Assembly: GCF_001945365.1 (NCBI RefSeq)
Contig: NZ_MSTQ01000023.1
Location: forward strand, 1-64,000
DNA: 64,000 nt
Reading direction: 5' to 3'
Source: Pseudomonas reinekei
GTDB taxonomy: Bacteria > Pseudomonadota > Gammaproteobacteria > Pseudomonadales > Pseudomonadaceae
In this document: in pieces, positions 49,869 through 58,944 of the stretch
Layout: the number at the start of each line of letters is the position of its first letter
Position numbering within the stretch: position 1 is the stretch's first letter
Notes under the pieces: model-generated
Told to the model about the DNA's origin: nothing
What the model saw: the letters and a program-made list of their open reading frames with translations, nothing else
Databases searched by the model: none
Translations under genes and position numbers: made by a program

Positions 49869-50875
49869 TGCGGGCATTGCCTATGAATAAACCCCTGAAG
49901 CTCATGGCATTTGCCGCGTTGGCGGTGCTGGTCGCCAGTTGTTCGACCAGCCGCGCGCCGGCCCAGAAGTCCTCCACTGCCGTGCGTTCGACACCAGGGC
50001 TGGACATCAACCGGGCTCACAAAGATGGTGCACCCTGGTGGGACGTCGACGTTTCGCGCATCCCGGATGCCACGCCGACCCTGCACACCGGCCCGTACAA
50101 GGCCGCGCCGTATTCGGTACTGGGCAAAACCTATTTCCCGCTGCAAGAGTCCAAAACCTACGTGCAGTCGGGCACGGCGTCCTGGTACGGCACCAAGTTC
50201 CATGGCCAGAACACCGCCAACGGCGAAGTCTATGACCTGTACGGCATGAGTGCCGCCCACAAGACTCTGCCACTGCCAAGTTACGTTCGGGTGACCAACC
50301 TGGACAACAACAAGACGGTGATCCTGCGGGTCAATGACCGCGGGCCGTTCTATTCGGACCGCATCATCGACTTGTCCTACGCGGCCGCCAAGAAGCTCGG
50401 CTACGCCGAAACCGGCACCGCACGGGTCAAGGTCGAAGGCATCGATCCGCAACAATGGTGGGCCGCCAAGGGCCGTCCGGCGCCTTTAATGCTCAACGAG
50501 CCGCAAGTCGCGCAGAATAGCGCCCCGGTTATCACGGCTTCGGCCGGTACCGTTGAGCAATGGACTCCGCCGCCGCAGCAACACGCCGCCGCTGTCGTTC
50601 CTGTACAAATCGATGCAAAAAAAAACGCTTCTGCACCAGCGTCTGGCCAGTATCTGCAGGTGGGCGCGTTCGCCAACCCGGACGCTGCAGAACTGCTGAG
50701 GTCGAAGCTCAGCGGGATGGTGAGCGCTCCGGTGTTCATCAGCTCGATCGTGCGCAATCAGCAGACCCTGCATCGGGTGCGCATGGGGCCCATCGGTTCG
50801 CCGGGTGAAATCCAGCAAGTGCAGAACAGTGTGCGCCTGGCCAATCTCGGTTCGCCAAGCGTAGTGACCGAGTAA
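49868..50875 (+). CDS. rlpA: Septal-ring lytic transglycosylase RlpA
   Basis: The protein has 335 residues. A lipoprotein signal ends at ALAVLVASCSTSRAP (lipobox VASC). The double-psi beta-barrel domain (about 95-190; SGTASWYGTKFHGQNTANGE, DRGPFYSDRIIDLSYAAAKK) carries the catalytic-region residues. The C-terminal SPOR domain (about 258-330) binds denuded glycan at the septum. ATG 49883 (MNKPLKLMAF) is an alternative start. It lies in the same transcript as mltB. Confidence 0.95.
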   Translation: MRALPMNKPLKLMAFAALAVLVASCSTSRAPAQKSSTAVRSTPGLDINRAHKDGAPWWDVDVSRIPDATPTLHTGPYKAAPYSVLGKTYFPLQESKTYVQSGTASWYGTKFHGQNTANGEVYDLYGMSAAHKTLPLPSYVRVTNLDNNKTVILRVNDRGPFYSDRIIDLSYAAAKKLGYAETGTARVKVEGIDPQQWWAAKGRPAPLMLNEPQVAQNSAPVITASAGTVEQWTPPPQQHAAAVVPVQIDAKKNASAPASGQYLQVGAFANPDAAELLRSKLSGMVSAPVFISSIVRNQQTLHRVRMGPIGSPGEIQQVQNSVRLANLGSPSVVTE

Positions 50876-51071
50876 GCCACTGAGTAATATGTAGAACTTG
50901 ATTGACGGTTCATCTGCGGTTTTGGGGGGTGAACCAGGTTGTTGGCTCGTTGAAGAACAAAAGCCCGGCAAGGGTTACTGAGTGAGCAGCTGAACACGCG
51001 ATGGCCCGTTAGAAGGCTGTCTGAATAGTTTTGCCCTCGGGCAAGTTTCCATTAGCGATTTCGAGAGACGG

Positions 51072-52229
51072 ATGAACATCACCACCTTTGCCAAACGCCT
51101 GTGCCTTCTAGTCCCGCTGCTCCTCTCGCCTGCCGCCTTCGCGGTCGAGATGATGCCGTCCCCACCGCAACTGGCCGCCAAGGCCTACGTGCTCATGGAC
51201 GCCAGCAGCGGCAACGTGCTGGTCGAAAACAACGGTGATCAGCGTCTGCCGCCAGCCAGCCTGACCAAGCTGATGACGGCTTACATCGCGACCCTGGAAA
51301 TCCGTCGCGGCCAGATCGGTGAAAACGATCCGGTTACCGTCAGCGAAAACGCCTGGCGTACCGGCGGTTCGCGGATGTTCATCAAGGTTGGCTCGCAGGT
51401 GACTGTCAGCGACTTGCTGCACGGCATCATCATTCAGTCGGGCAACGACGCCAGCGTTGCACTCTCCGAGCACATCGCCGGTAGCGAAGACGCGTTCGCC
51501 GACATGATGAACAAAACCGTTGGCGACCTGGGCATGACCAACAGTCACTTCATGAACCCGACCGGTCTGCCGAACCCGGAGCACTACTCGTCGGCTCACG
51601 ACATGGCCGTGCTGGCTCGCGCGATCATCCACGAAGACCCGGCTCACTATGCGATCTACTCGCAGAAAGAGTTCTTCTGGAACGGCATCAAGCAACCTAA
51701 CCGCAACCTGCTGCTGTGGCGCGACAAGACCGTCGACGGCCTGAAAACCGGCCACACCGAGGAAGCAGGCTACTGCATGGTGTCCTCGGCCGTGCGTGAT
51801 GGCATGCGTCTGATCGCCGTGGTATTCGGTACCAACAGCGAAGTGGCTCGCGCCGCTGAAACCCAGAAGCTGCTGACCTACGGTTTCCGTTTCTTCGAAA
51901 CCCAGACCTTCTATCAGAAAGGCGCCGAGCTGGCTCAGGCACCTGTCTGGAAAGGTTCGACCAACCAGGTCAAGGCCGGCCTGGCTGAAGACCTGACCAT
52001 GACCCTGCCGAAAGGCCAGCTGAAAAAGCTCGCGGCCAGCATGACCATGAACCCGCAACTGGTTGCGCCAATCGCCAAGGGCGACGTGATCGGTAAAGTC
52101 GAAGTCAAGCTGGACGACAAGGTGGTGCACAGCGCTGACCTGATCGCTCTGGACGGCGTCGAAGAGGGTGGTATCTTCCGTCGCATGTGGGATAGCATCC
52201 GTCTATTCTTCTACGGCTTGTTCAACTGA
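51072..52229 (+). CDS. dacC: D-alanyl-D-alanine carboxypeptidase (PBP5/6 type)
   Basis: The protein has 385 residues. A cleavable signal peptide (about 1-24) is followed by the serine-peptidase domain with SLTK (PPASLTKLMTA), SGN (QSGNDASVA) and KTG (LKTGHTEEAGY). A beta-rich PBP5 C-terminal domain follows, and a C-terminal amphipathic anchor (FRRMWDSIRLFFYGLF) ties it to the outer face of the inner membrane. It trims pentapeptides. A terminator follows directly. Confidence 0.95.
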   Translation: MNITTFAKRLCLLVPLLLSPAAFAVEMMPSPPQLAAKAYVLMDASSGNVLVENNGDQRLPPASLTKLMTAYIATLEIRRGQIGENDPVTVSENAWRTGGSRMFIKVGSQVTVSDLLHGIIIQSGNDASVALSEHIAGSEDAFADMMNKTVGDLGMTNSHFMNPTGLPNPEHYSSAHDMAVLARAIIHEDPAHYAIYSQKEFFWNGIKQPNRNLLLWRDKTVDGLKTGHTEEAGYCMVSSAVRDGMRLIAVVFGTNSEVARAAETQKLLTYGFRFFETQTFYQKGAELAQAPVWKGSTNQVKAGLAEDLTMTLPKGQLKKLAASMTMNPQLVAPIAKGDVIGKVEVKLDDKVVHSADLIALDGVEEGGIFRRMWDSIRLFFYGLFN

Positions 52230-52243
52230 TAGTGTGCACCTGC

Positions 52244-52274
52244 AAAACCCCGCGCTGATCCGGCGCGGGGTTTT
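52244..52274 (+). terminator. Rho-independent terminator of dacC
   Basis: AAAACCCCGCGC (52244-52255) pairs perfectly with GCGCGGGGTTTT (52263-52274) around TGATCCG. It ends the dacC transcript; a new promoter for ybeD-lipB-lipA must lie after it or inside the short gap. Confidence 0.9.
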
Positions 52275-52312
52275 GCCGTCGCCACGGCTTACGCTTACGA
52301 GGCCGTTACGCC

Positions 52313-52588
52313 ATGACCGATACTGAAGTAAAGGCGCCCAAGATCGAATTCCCTGCCACTGATTATCCGGTTAAGGTGATCAGCGACACGGGTGTGGGCA
52401 ACAAGGACAAGATCATCGACATCGTCCGCAAACACGCCAAGATCAATGACGAGCGTGTTGACGAGCGTCAAAGCAGCAACGGCAAATACACCACTATCCA
52501 GTTGCACATCGTCGCGACCGACCAGGACCAGCTGTACAACATCAACAGCGAACTGCGGGCCACCGGTTTCGTACACATGGTGCTGTGA
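52313..52588 (+). CDS. ybeD: DUF493 / YbeD-family protein
   Basis: The protein has 91 residues, the usual length of YbeD. It has a ferredoxin-like ACT-type regulatory fold (KIEFPATDYPVKVISDTGVG, YTTIQLHIVATDQDQLYNIN). It sits directly before lipB, as in many gammaproteobacteria. Its role is thought to be regulatory but is not established. The stop overlaps the lipB start (TGATG). Confidence 0.93.
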   Translation: MTDTEVKAPKIEFPATDYPVKVISDTGVGNKDKIIDIVRKHAKINDERVDERQSSNGKYTTIQLHIVATDQDQLYNINSELRATGFVHMVL

Positions 52589-53235
52589 TGTCCGGCACGC
52601 TGGGCTTTCGCGAACTTGGTCAGATGGCTTACGAGCCGGTCTGGCATGCCATGCAACGCTTCACCAACGAACGTGGCACTGATGCTGCCGACGAGATCTG
52701 GCTGGTCGAGCACCCGCCGGTCTTCACCCAGGGCCAGGCTGGCAAAGCCGAGCATTTGTTGCTGCCGGGAGATATCCCGGTGGTGCAGGTCGACCGGGGT
52801 GGGCAGGTTACCTATCACGGCCCCGGACAACTGGTGGCGTACCTGTTGCTGGATGTGCGCAAGCTGGGTTTCGGTGTGCGTGACCTGGTGAGCCGCATGG
52901 AGTCATGCCTGATCGAGCTGCTCGCCAGCTACGGCGTGACGGCGGCAGCCAAGCCGGATGCGCCGGGAGTCTATGTCGACGGCGCGAAAATCGCTTCTTT
53001 GGGTCTGCGGATCCGCCACGGTTGTTCCTTTCATGGCCTGGCCTTGAACGTGGACATGAACCTGGAACCGTTTCGACGGATTAATCCCTGCGGCTACGCC
53101 GGGCTGGCGATGACCCAGCTGAGCGATCACGCAGGATCGATTGAATTTGCCGAGGTAAGTGCCCGGCTGCGCGCGCAGCTCGTCAAACACCTCGACTATG
53201 CTGAGCAGACGACCCTAACGGGCGGAATCGACTGA
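52588..53235 (+). CDS. lipB: Octanoyl-[acyl-carrier-protein] transferase
   Basis: The protein has 215 residues from ATG 52588. It transfers octanoyl from ACP to lipoyl domains. Family motifs are EIWLVEHPPVFTQGQAGKAE, DRGGQVTYHGPGQLVAYLLL, GAKIASLGLRIRHGCSFHGL and the catalytic cysteine in INPCGYAG. Only one base separates its stop from the lipA start at 53237. Confidence 0.97.
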   Translation: MSGTLGFRELGQMAYEPVWHAMQRFTNERGTDAADEIWLVEHPPVFTQGQAGKAEHLLLPGDIPVVQVDRGGQVTYHGPGQLVAYLLLDVRKLGFGVRDLVSRMESCLIELLASYGVTAAAKPDAPGVYVDGAKIASLGLRIRHGCSFHGLALNVDMNLEPFRRINPCGYAGLAMTQLSDHAGSIEFAEVSARLRAQLVKHLDYAEQTTLTGGID

Positions 53236-53236
53236 T

Positions 53237-54259
53237 ATGACTACTGATGCAGTGCAAACCATGATCCCGACGCAGGATGTCACCGAGCGTCCGGCCCCGC
53301 GTGCCAAGGTTGAAGCCGGCGTAAAGCTGCGCGGCGCCGAAAAGGTTGCACGCATCCCGGTCAAGATCATTCCGACCACGGAGCTGCCGAAAAAGCCTGA
53401 CTGGATTCGCGTGCGCATCCCGGTGTCCCCGGAAGTCGACCGTATCAAGGCGCTGTTGCGCAAACACAAGCTGCACAGCGTCTGCGAAGAGGCTTCCTGC
53501 CCGAACCTGGGCGAGTGCTTCTCCGGTGGCACGGCGACCTTCATGATCATGGGCGACATCTGCACCCGTCGCTGCCCGTTTTGCGATGTCGGCCACGGCC
53601 GTCCGAAGCCACTGGATGTCAACGAGCCGGAAAGCCTGGCCATCGCCATCGCTGACCTGAAACTCAAATACGTGGTGATCACCTCCGTAGACCGCGACGA
53701 TCTGCGTGACGGCGGTGCCCAGCACTTCGCCGACTGCATCCGTGAAATCCGCAAATTGTCGCCGAACGTTCAGCTGGAAACGCTGGTGCCGGACTACCGT
53801 GGCCGTATGGACATTGCCCTGCAGATCACCGCCGCCGAGCCGCCGGATGTGTTCAACCACAACCTGGAAACCGTGCCGCGTCTGTACAAGGCTGCGCGTC
53901 CGGGTTCGGATTACCAGTGGTCGCTGACCCTGCTGCAACGCTTCAAGCAGATGATGCCGCACATTCCGACCAAGTCCGGCCTGATGCTGGGCCTGGGCGA
54001 AACCGACGAAGAAGTCATCGAAGTCATGAAGCGCATGCGCGAACACGACATCGACATGCTGACCCTCGGTCAGTACCTGCAGCCGTCGCGCAGCCACTTG
54101 CCGGTGCAGCGCTTCGTGCACCCGGACACCTTCGCCTGGTTCGCCGAGGAAGGTTACAAGATGGGCTTCAAGAACGTCGCTTCCGGTCCGCTGGTTCGTT
54201 CGTCGTACCACGCCGACGAGCAGGCGAAGCTGGTCAAGGCCGAGCTGATGTCGTCCTGA
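53237..54259 (+). CDS. lipA: Lipoyl synthase
   Basis: The protein has 340 residues. It is a radical-SAM enzyme that inserts two sulphurs into octanoyl groups. Both iron-sulphur motifs are present: the auxiliary cluster CEEASCPNLGEC (about 83-94) and the radical-SAM CTRRCPFC (about 109-116). The C-terminal RSSYHAD motif is complete. It is transcribed with lipB and followed by a strong terminator. Confidence 0.97.
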   Translation: MTTDAVQTMIPTQDVTERPAPRAKVEAGVKLRGAEKVARIPVKIIPTTELPKKPDWIRVRIPVSPEVDRIKALLRKHKLHSVCEEASCPNLGECFSGGTATFMIMGDICTRRCPFCDVGHGRPKPLDVNEPESLAIAIADLKLKYVVITSVDRDDLRDGGAQHFADCIREIRKLSPNVQLETLVPDYRGRMDIALQITAAEPPDVFNHNLETVPRLYKAARPGSDYQWSLTLLQRFKQMMPHIPTKSGLMLGLGETDEEVIEVMKRMREHDIDMLTLGQYLQPSRSHLPVQRFVHPDTFAWFAEEGYKMGFKNVASGPLVRSSYHADEQAKLVKAELMSS

Positions 54260-54280
54260 TCCGCCCAAAGAAATACAATA

Positions 54281-54316
54281 CGCCCGCAAGGTCTTCAGCC
54301 TTGCGGGCGTTTTTTT
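54281..54316 (+). terminator. Rho-independent terminator of lipA
   Basis: CGCCCGCAAGG (54281-54291) pairs perfectly with CCTTGCGGGCG (54299-54309), followed by seven T. It lies 21 bases after the lipA stop. Confidence 0.95.
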
Positions 54317-54433
54317 GCCTTGCCCACGGCCACTGCCGTCTTTTCCTGCAACCTGCGGGGCGACAATCGCTCTTCTGTTTGTCCCCGTTCCTGACTACTG
54401 TGTGCTCAAGTGTTCACGCAGGGAGATTCATGG

Positions 54434-55384
54434 ATGACCGTTCGACCGACCCACACCCTTTGTCCTCACACCCCGGTTCCGGCCTTGCCGTTGGAAGGGG
54501 TGATCGGCGTCATTGCGCCTGCCGGGCCGGCGCCGCTGGACACTGATAAAGCCGTGCAATGGATGCGCGCCCGAGGCTATTCACTGAAGATTTACCCCGG
54601 TGTCTACCAGAAGGAGGGTTACCTGGCCGGCAGCGACGAGGTCCGCCTCAAGGACTTGCATGCCGCATTCGCCGATGACGAGGTCGATGCGATCATTTGC
54701 CTGCGCGGTGGTTATGGCACGCCGAGGTTGCTCGATCGCATCGATTTCGAATTGCTGCGCCGTAACGCCAAACCCTTCATCGGCTATAGCGACATCACCG
54801 CGCTGCACCTGGCGATCAGCCGCTATGCAGGCTTTGTGACGTTTCATGGCCCGTTGCTCAATGCCGATCTGCTGGGCGACAGGCAAAAGCCCACCGAGCC
54901 TTCTTTTTTCAACATGCTGCGCGGGCAGGTGAAGGCGGGTAGCGTTTTGGTACATCCGGTGGCCTACCCCTTGAGCACAATCGAGCCTGGCATCGCCCAT
55001 GGGCGTTTGCTGGGGGGCAATCTGTCGATGATCGCCGCGACCATGGGCACGCCCTACGAAATCGATGCCGAGGGCGTCATTCTGTTCATCGAGGACATCA
55101 ACGAGCCGCTGTATCGCATTGACCGTCTGCTGACTCACCTGCGACTGGCCGGCACGCTGGGCCAGCTGCGCGGGGTGCTGGTGGGCGATGTGGCGGGGGT
55201 GGACGTGCCCGCGCTGGAGCGGTTGCTCAAGCAGACGTTCGAGCCTTTGCGGATCCCGGTGTTGTCCGGGTGGCGCAGCGGCCACTGTGATCCGAACCTG
55301 ACGCTGCCGATGGGCGCGCTGGTCAGGCTGGATGCGGGGAGCAAGGCGTTGATGCTGGAGCAGGATGTGGTGGTCAGGCCCTAG
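54434..55384 (+). CDS. ldcA: LD-carboxypeptidase (S66, murein tetrapeptidase)
   Basis: The protein has 316 residues from ATG 54434, with GGGAG upstream. It is a peptidase family S66 enzyme that removes the terminal D-alanine from cytoplasmic murein tetrapeptides during recycling. The nucleophile serine is Ser119 in FIGYSDITALHLA. The triad glutamate is in ILFIEDINEPLYRIDR and the histidine in WRSGHCDPNLTLP. It is monocistronic. Confidence 0.94.
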   Translation: MTVRPTHTLCPHTPVPALPLEGVIGVIAPAGPAPLDTDKAVQWMRARGYSLKIYPGVYQKEGYLAGSDEVRLKDLHAAFADDEVDAIICLRGGYGTPRLLDRIDFELLRRNAKPFIGYSDITALHLAISRYAGFVTFHGPLLNADLLGDRQKPTEPSFFNMLRGQVKAGSVLVHPVAYPLSTIEPGIAHGRLLGGNLSMIAATMGTPYEIDAEGVILFIEDINEPLYRIDRLLTHLRLAGTLGQLRGVLVGDVAGVDVPALERLLKQTFEPLRIPVLSGWRSGHCDPNLTLPMGALVRLDAGSKALMLEQDVVVRP

Positions 55385-55409
55385 AGCTTCATCGCCTGAT
55401 AGTCAGTCA

Positions 55410-55471
55410 TCGCGGGCAAGCCCGCTCCCACGGGGATTGCGAATGACCTGTGGGAGCGGGCTTGCCCGCGA
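55410..55471. repeat. REPIN with perfect 22-bp arms
   Basis: Bases 55410-55431 (TCGCGGGCAAGCCCGCTCCC and two more) and the inverted copy 55450-55471 are perfect, with 18 bases between. It is the classical GTGGGAGCGGGCTTGCCCGC REP type of P. fluorescens/putida, placed between convergent genes. Confidence 0.92.
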
Positions 55472-55476
55472 AGCTT

Positions 55477-56799
55477 TTAACGGTTACGCAACCCTTCCAG
55501 CAATTTGTGCGTCGGATATCCGTCCGCCGGCCAGCCAAACGACTGCTGGGCGCTGCGGATCGCTTTGCGTGTGTTGGCGCCGATGATGCCGTCTGCCGTG
55601 CCTGCGTCGTAATTCTGCGCGCTCAGGAGGTTTTGCAGCTCGATCCGTTCGGTACGGCTCAGCGGCAGATCATCCTTTGGCCACGAGCCGTTGATCAGGC
55701 CCGCGCCATTGAACCGCTCGGACAGCAGGCTCACGCCCAAGGCATAGGACGAGGAGTTGTTGTACTTGAGAATCGCGCGGAAGTTGTCCAGCACCAGGAA
55801 GGCCGGGCCACGGTAGCCGGCCGGCAGCAGCAGCGCCGCGGACAGGTTTTCAGAGCCTGCCGGAACCCGGCCGCCGTTGGGCAGGGTGACGCCCAATTGC
55901 TGCCACTCTGCGACGCTCTTGCGGATTGTGCCGTCGGCCAGCACGTAGTTGAAGTTGCCTGGCAGTTGCACTTCAAAGCCCCACGGCTGGCCTTTCTGCC
56001 AACCGGAGCTTTGCAGGTAGTGGGCGGTCGAGGCCAGTGCATCGGTGGCGCTGCCCCAGATGTCGCGACGCCCGTCACCATCGAAGTCCACGGCGTGGGT
56101 GTTGTAGGTCGTCGGGATGAACTGGGTCTGACCCATGGCGCCGGCCCACGAGCCGAGCATTTTCTCCGGCGCGATATCACCCTGTTGCAGGATTTGCAGC
56201 GCCGCAATCAATTGTGCGTGGGCGAAGCCCGGGCGGCGACCTTCATAAGCCAGGGTCGCCAGCGAGTTGATCACCGACTTGCTGCCCTGGAACTGGCCGA
56301 AATTACTTTCCATGCCCCACACGGCAACGAGGGCCTGACGATCGACGCCATAGCGCTGTTCGATGCTTTGCAGGATATCGGCGTACTGGTCGACCAGCGC
56401 CTGACCTTTGCGAACCCGCAGCGGCGACAGGGCGCCATCGAGGTATTCCCACACCGGTTTGGCGAACTCCGGTTGGCTGCGGTCGGCACGGATCACGCTG
56501 GCGTCGAAGCTGATATTGGCAAAGGCACGGTCGAACAAATCGGCCCGAATACCGGCTGCCAGGGCATCCTTGCGGAAACCCGCCTGCCATTCGGCGAAGG
56601 TCTGGGTGGGCTGGATGTCGAGGTTTTCACCGTTGGGAACCACAGGCGGAAGAACCGCGGGGGCGGTGGCGACAGGCAGGGTCTTTAATGGCTGGGCATC
56701 GGCGGCGGTGGGTTTTTCCGCGCAGGCGACTAGCAAAACGAGGCTGGAGGCAGCAATCAATTGGCGCAGGTGCCAACGACGGGAAAGACAAAGGGGCAT
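55477..56799 (-). CDS. MltB-type lytic murein transglycosylase with peptidoglycan-binding domain
   Basis: The protein has 440 residues from ATG 56799; a longer frame to 56856 has no better start. A lipoprotein-like signal ends in LVLLVACAEKP (lipobox LVAC). It has an MltB-type catalytic domain with the active-site glutamate in VWGMESNFGQFQGSKS, then SWAGAMGQTQFIPTTYNTHA and DFDGDGRRDIWGSATDALAS. A C-terminal PG_binding_1 domain (about 375-438; LQNLLSAQNYDAGTADGIIG) is present, which the MltB at 48858 lacks. It is probably the SltB2-like paralogue of Pseudomonas. Confidence 0.93.
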   Translation of the reverse strand: MPLCLSRRWHLRQLIAASSLVLLVACAEKPTAADAQPLKTLPVATAPAVLPPVVPNGENLDIQPTQTFAEWQAGFRKDALAAGIRADLFDRAFANISFDASVIRADRSQPEFAKPVWEYLDGALSPLRVRKGQALVDQYADILQSIEQRYGVDRQALVAVWGMESNFGQFQGSKSVINSLATLAYEGRRPGFAHAQLIAALQILQQGDIAPEKMLGSWAGAMGQTQFIPTTYNTHAVDFDGDGRRDIWGSATDALASTAHYLQSSGWQKGQPWGFEVQLPGNFNYVLADGTIRKSVAEWQQLGVTLPNGGRVPAGSENLSAALLLPAGYRGPAFLVLDNFRAILKYNNSSSYALGVSLLSERFNGAGLINGSWPKDDLPLSRTERIELQNLLSAQNYDAGTADGIIGANTRKAIRSAQQSFGWPADGYPTHKLLEGLRNR

Positions 56800-56861
56800 G
56801 CACGGGTCCAGGGAAAACGGATCAAGTGCAGACCTTAACATGTTGAGCGGGCGCATGCCTT

Positions 56862-57026
56862 TCAGGCCGCCAGAAAGTAAGAAGCCTCCCAGTTGTCAGA
56901 CTGGAAGGCTTCGCGGCGGTAGCTGCCTTTGCCCTTGCCGGCTCGTTCCTGGCGGCTGCGGAACAGGGGCTGGGCGATGATGGATTTGGCCTTGTTGGGG
57001 CCGCGTTTGGACGGCTTTTTGCTCAT
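56862..57026 (-). CDS. arfA: Alternative ribosome-rescue factor ArfA
   Basis: The protein has 54 residues from ATG 57026 (MSKKPSKRGPNKAKSIIAQP). The sequence AQPLFRSRQERAGKGKGSYR then SDNWEAS is the ArfA signature; the KGKGSY segment binds the empty mRNA channel and the central helix contacts release factor 2 in E. coli. ArfA frees ribosomes stalled on non-stop mRNA when tmRNA fails. A stable hairpin overlaps its last codons (56881-56912), which suggests the same non-stop control as in enterobacteria. Confidence 0.88.
   Translation of the reverse strand: MSKKPSKRGPNKAKSIIAQPLFRSRQERAGKGKGSYRREAFQSDNWEASYFLAA
56881..56912 (-). promoter_or_regulatory. Hairpin inside the arfA reading frame
   Basis: On the minus strand GAAGCCTTCCAGT (56912-56900) pairs with ACTGGGAGGCTTC (56893-56881), 13 pairs with one G-T, around a six-base loop, followed by TTACTTTCT. 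It covers codons for EAFQSDNWEA before the stop. In E. coli a hairpin at this place gives RNase III cleavage or termination and a non-stop arfA mRNA, so ArfA accumulates only when tmRNA is inactive. The same logic is inferred here. Confidence 0.75.
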
Positions 57027-57118
57027 GATGATCTCTCGCAGGTAATGGTTTTTGCGGGGCAAATCATCGGCCGAACTTGGGGTTCTGTCCAGCCCCGCGA
57101 CGTAGGAAATGACGACCT

Positions 57119-57166
57119 GTAGCGAGGGAGCTTGCTCCACCCGGCGGAAGCAAGCTCCGTCGCCAC
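57119..57166. repeat. Imperfect REP inverted pair
   Basis: GTAGCGAGGGAGCTTGCTCC (57119-57138) and GGAAGCAAGCTCCGTCGCCAC-like sequence (57146-57166) form an inverted pair with a few mismatches. It lies between arfA and holA, both on the minus strand, upstream of arfA and after the holA stop. Confidence 0.75.
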
Positions 57167-57173
57167 AAAAGCT

Positions 57174-58211
57174 TTACTCGGCAGGCAACGTCAGACGCTG
57201 CCCCGCCATCAACAGCGTCAACCGACTCAAGCTCATCCACGGCGAACCTGCCGCCTGGCCCTTGATCTGCGCGTCGATGCGCTGTGCTTCGAGCAACAAC
57301 TGCGCCCAGCGTTGCGCCGAGTAACGTTGCAGGGCTTTGCTCATTAGCGGTTTACGCTTGTCCCAAACCGGTGGCTTGGCCTGGCTGAAGGCTTTGTCCA
57401 ACGGGGTGCCCTGGCTGTATTGCAGCGAAATATTGGCCAGCAGCCGCAATTCGCGAGCAAGGGCCCAAAGGATCACCGGTGGCTCGACACCTTCGCCGCG
57501 CAGTCCTTCGAGCATGCGCAGGGCATGGGCGGCCTCGCCGTTGAGAATCGCGTCGGTCAGCCCGAAGACATCGAATCGCGCACTGTCGGCAACCGCAGCC
57601 TGTACGGTTTCGACAGTGATCTGACCGCCTTCGGCCATCAGCTTGAGCTTTTCGATTTCCTGGGCGGCAGCCAGCAAGTTGCCTTCAACCCGTGCGGCAA
57701 TCAGCTCTACGGCGTCCTGGCTGGCGGACAACCCGGCCTGGGACAGGCGCTGACGGATCCAGCTCGGCAACTGGCTGACATCCACCGGCCAGATTTGCAC
57801 GAACTGGGTGTGCGGGCCTTCGACCAGCGCCTTGCCCCACTTGGTTTTCTGAGCACTGCCGTCGAGCTTGGGCAGGCTGATCAACAGCACCGTGTCTTCG
57901 GCCGGTCGTGAGCAGTATTCGATGAACGCGGCGGCACCTTTGTCACCGGGCTTGCCGGAGGGCAGGCGCAGTTCCAGCAGACGCTTTTCGGCGAACAGCG
58001 ACATGCTCGCACCGGCTTGCAGCAACGTGCCCCAGTCGAAACTGGCGTCGGCGGCAAAAACCTGGCGTTCATCGAAGCCCTGTTGACGGGCAGCGGCACG
58101 GATAGCGTCGGCGGCTTCCTGGCACAGCAAGGGGTCATCGCCACTGATGACGTAGACCGGCGCGAGAGCGCCTTGCAGGTGTTTGCCGAGTTGGGCGGGA
58201 GCGAGTTTCAT
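57174..58211 (-). CDS. holA: DNA polymerase III subunit delta
   Basis: The protein has 345 residues from ATG 58211 (MKLAPAQLGKHLQGALAPVY). It is a clamp-loader subunit that opens the beta clamp. The family opening VYVISGDDPLLCQEAADAIR and beta-binding SMSLFAEKRLLELRLPSGKP, with the domain III helix bundle after 200, are typical. It lies between lptE and the REP pair, and its start follows 39 bases after the lptE stop. Confidence 0.95.
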   Translation of the reverse strand: MKLAPAQLGKHLQGALAPVYVISGDDPLLCQEAADAIRAAARQQGFDERQVFAADASFDWGTLLQAGASMSLFAEKRLLELRLPSGKPGDKGAAAFIEYCSRPAEDTVLLISLPKLDGSAQKTKWGKALVEGPHTQFVQIWPVDVSQLPSWIRQRLSQAGLSASQDAVELIAARVEGNLLAAAQEIEKLKLMAEGGQITVETVQAAVADSARFDVFGLTDAILNGEAAHALRMLEGLRGEGVEPPVILWALARELRLLANISLQYSQGTPLDKAFSQAKPPVWDKRKPLMSKALQRYSAQRWAQLLLEAQRIDAQIKGQAAGSPWMSLSRLTLLMAGQRLTLPAE

Positions 58212-58250
58212 AGAAGGCGGCAAACGGGGCGCCTGAGCGCCCCGCAAGAC

Positions 58251-58856
58251 TTACTGCTGCGGCAGTTCGAGAGGCGACTGGCGCGGGGTTTCCGCTTCAG
58301 CCTTCTGTGCCGCTTCCAGTGCCGCGGCTTCTGCCTTGGCCTTGGCATCAGCGGTTTGCTGCAACTGGTCCAGCTGGGTCGGCGTCAGTTGTTGCAAGCG
58401 CAGCATCATGCGCTGAACCAGCTCCCGACGGATTTCCTTGCGAGCGTCGGTCGCTTCCTGGTCAGAACCCACCAGGTTGTTGCCGTCGTGGATGAAGATT
58501 TTCTGCACTTCAAGCTTGTCGCTCATCAGTGGCAGGTTGCCTTGGCCGAGGATGTCGTAGTTGAGCACCGTGGTGACCTGGTACTCGCCGGTACGGCCCG
58601 CACCTGCATAGCTGAGGATGCGCTGGGATTCCTGTTCGTCGGCCAGGAACAGCTTGTAAGGTGCGCCGGTGTAAACCTTGACGCCGCTGCTTTCCAGAAC
58701 CTGGCGCATTTGGGTCACGGTTTCGCCGTAGGCGTTGCGGGCGCTCAGGTCGAGTTCCTTGATCGCCAGTTCGGTGGTGCCGGTGCCGCGCAGCTGGAAA
58801 CCGCAGGCGCTCAACAGGACTGCGAGGCCCATCACCAGCAAGTTGCGTTTGATCAT
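58251..58856 (-). CDS. lptE: LPS-assembly lipoprotein LptE
   Basis: The protein has 201 residues. The lipoprotein signal MIKRNLLVMGLAVLLSACGF has lipobox LSAC (Cys18). LptE plugs the LptD barrel and helps to insert lipopolysaccharide into the outer membrane. The mature domain RGTGTTELAIKELDLSARNA and EYQVTTVLNYDI is typical. A long charged C-terminal tail (about 160-201) is a Pseudomonas feature. The gene follows leuS and precedes holA, the standard order. Confidence 0.94.
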   Translation of the reverse strand: MIKRNLLVMGLAVLLSACGFQLRGTGTTELAIKELDLSARNAYGETVTQMRQVLESSGVKVYTGAPYKLFLADEQESQRILSYAGAGRTGEYQVTTVLNYDILGQGNLPLMSDKLEVQKIFIHDGNNLVGSDQEATDARKEIRRELVQRMMLRLQQLTPTQLDQLQQTADAKAKAEAAALEAAQKAEAETPRQSPLELPQQ

Positions 58857-58944
58857 TGTGTTGCTCCCCTTGAAACCATGTGGGCCGATGATGCGGCCCG
58901 AAAGGTTTTACTCGGCGCCAGGCATGACCTGGCGCCTGATCCAA

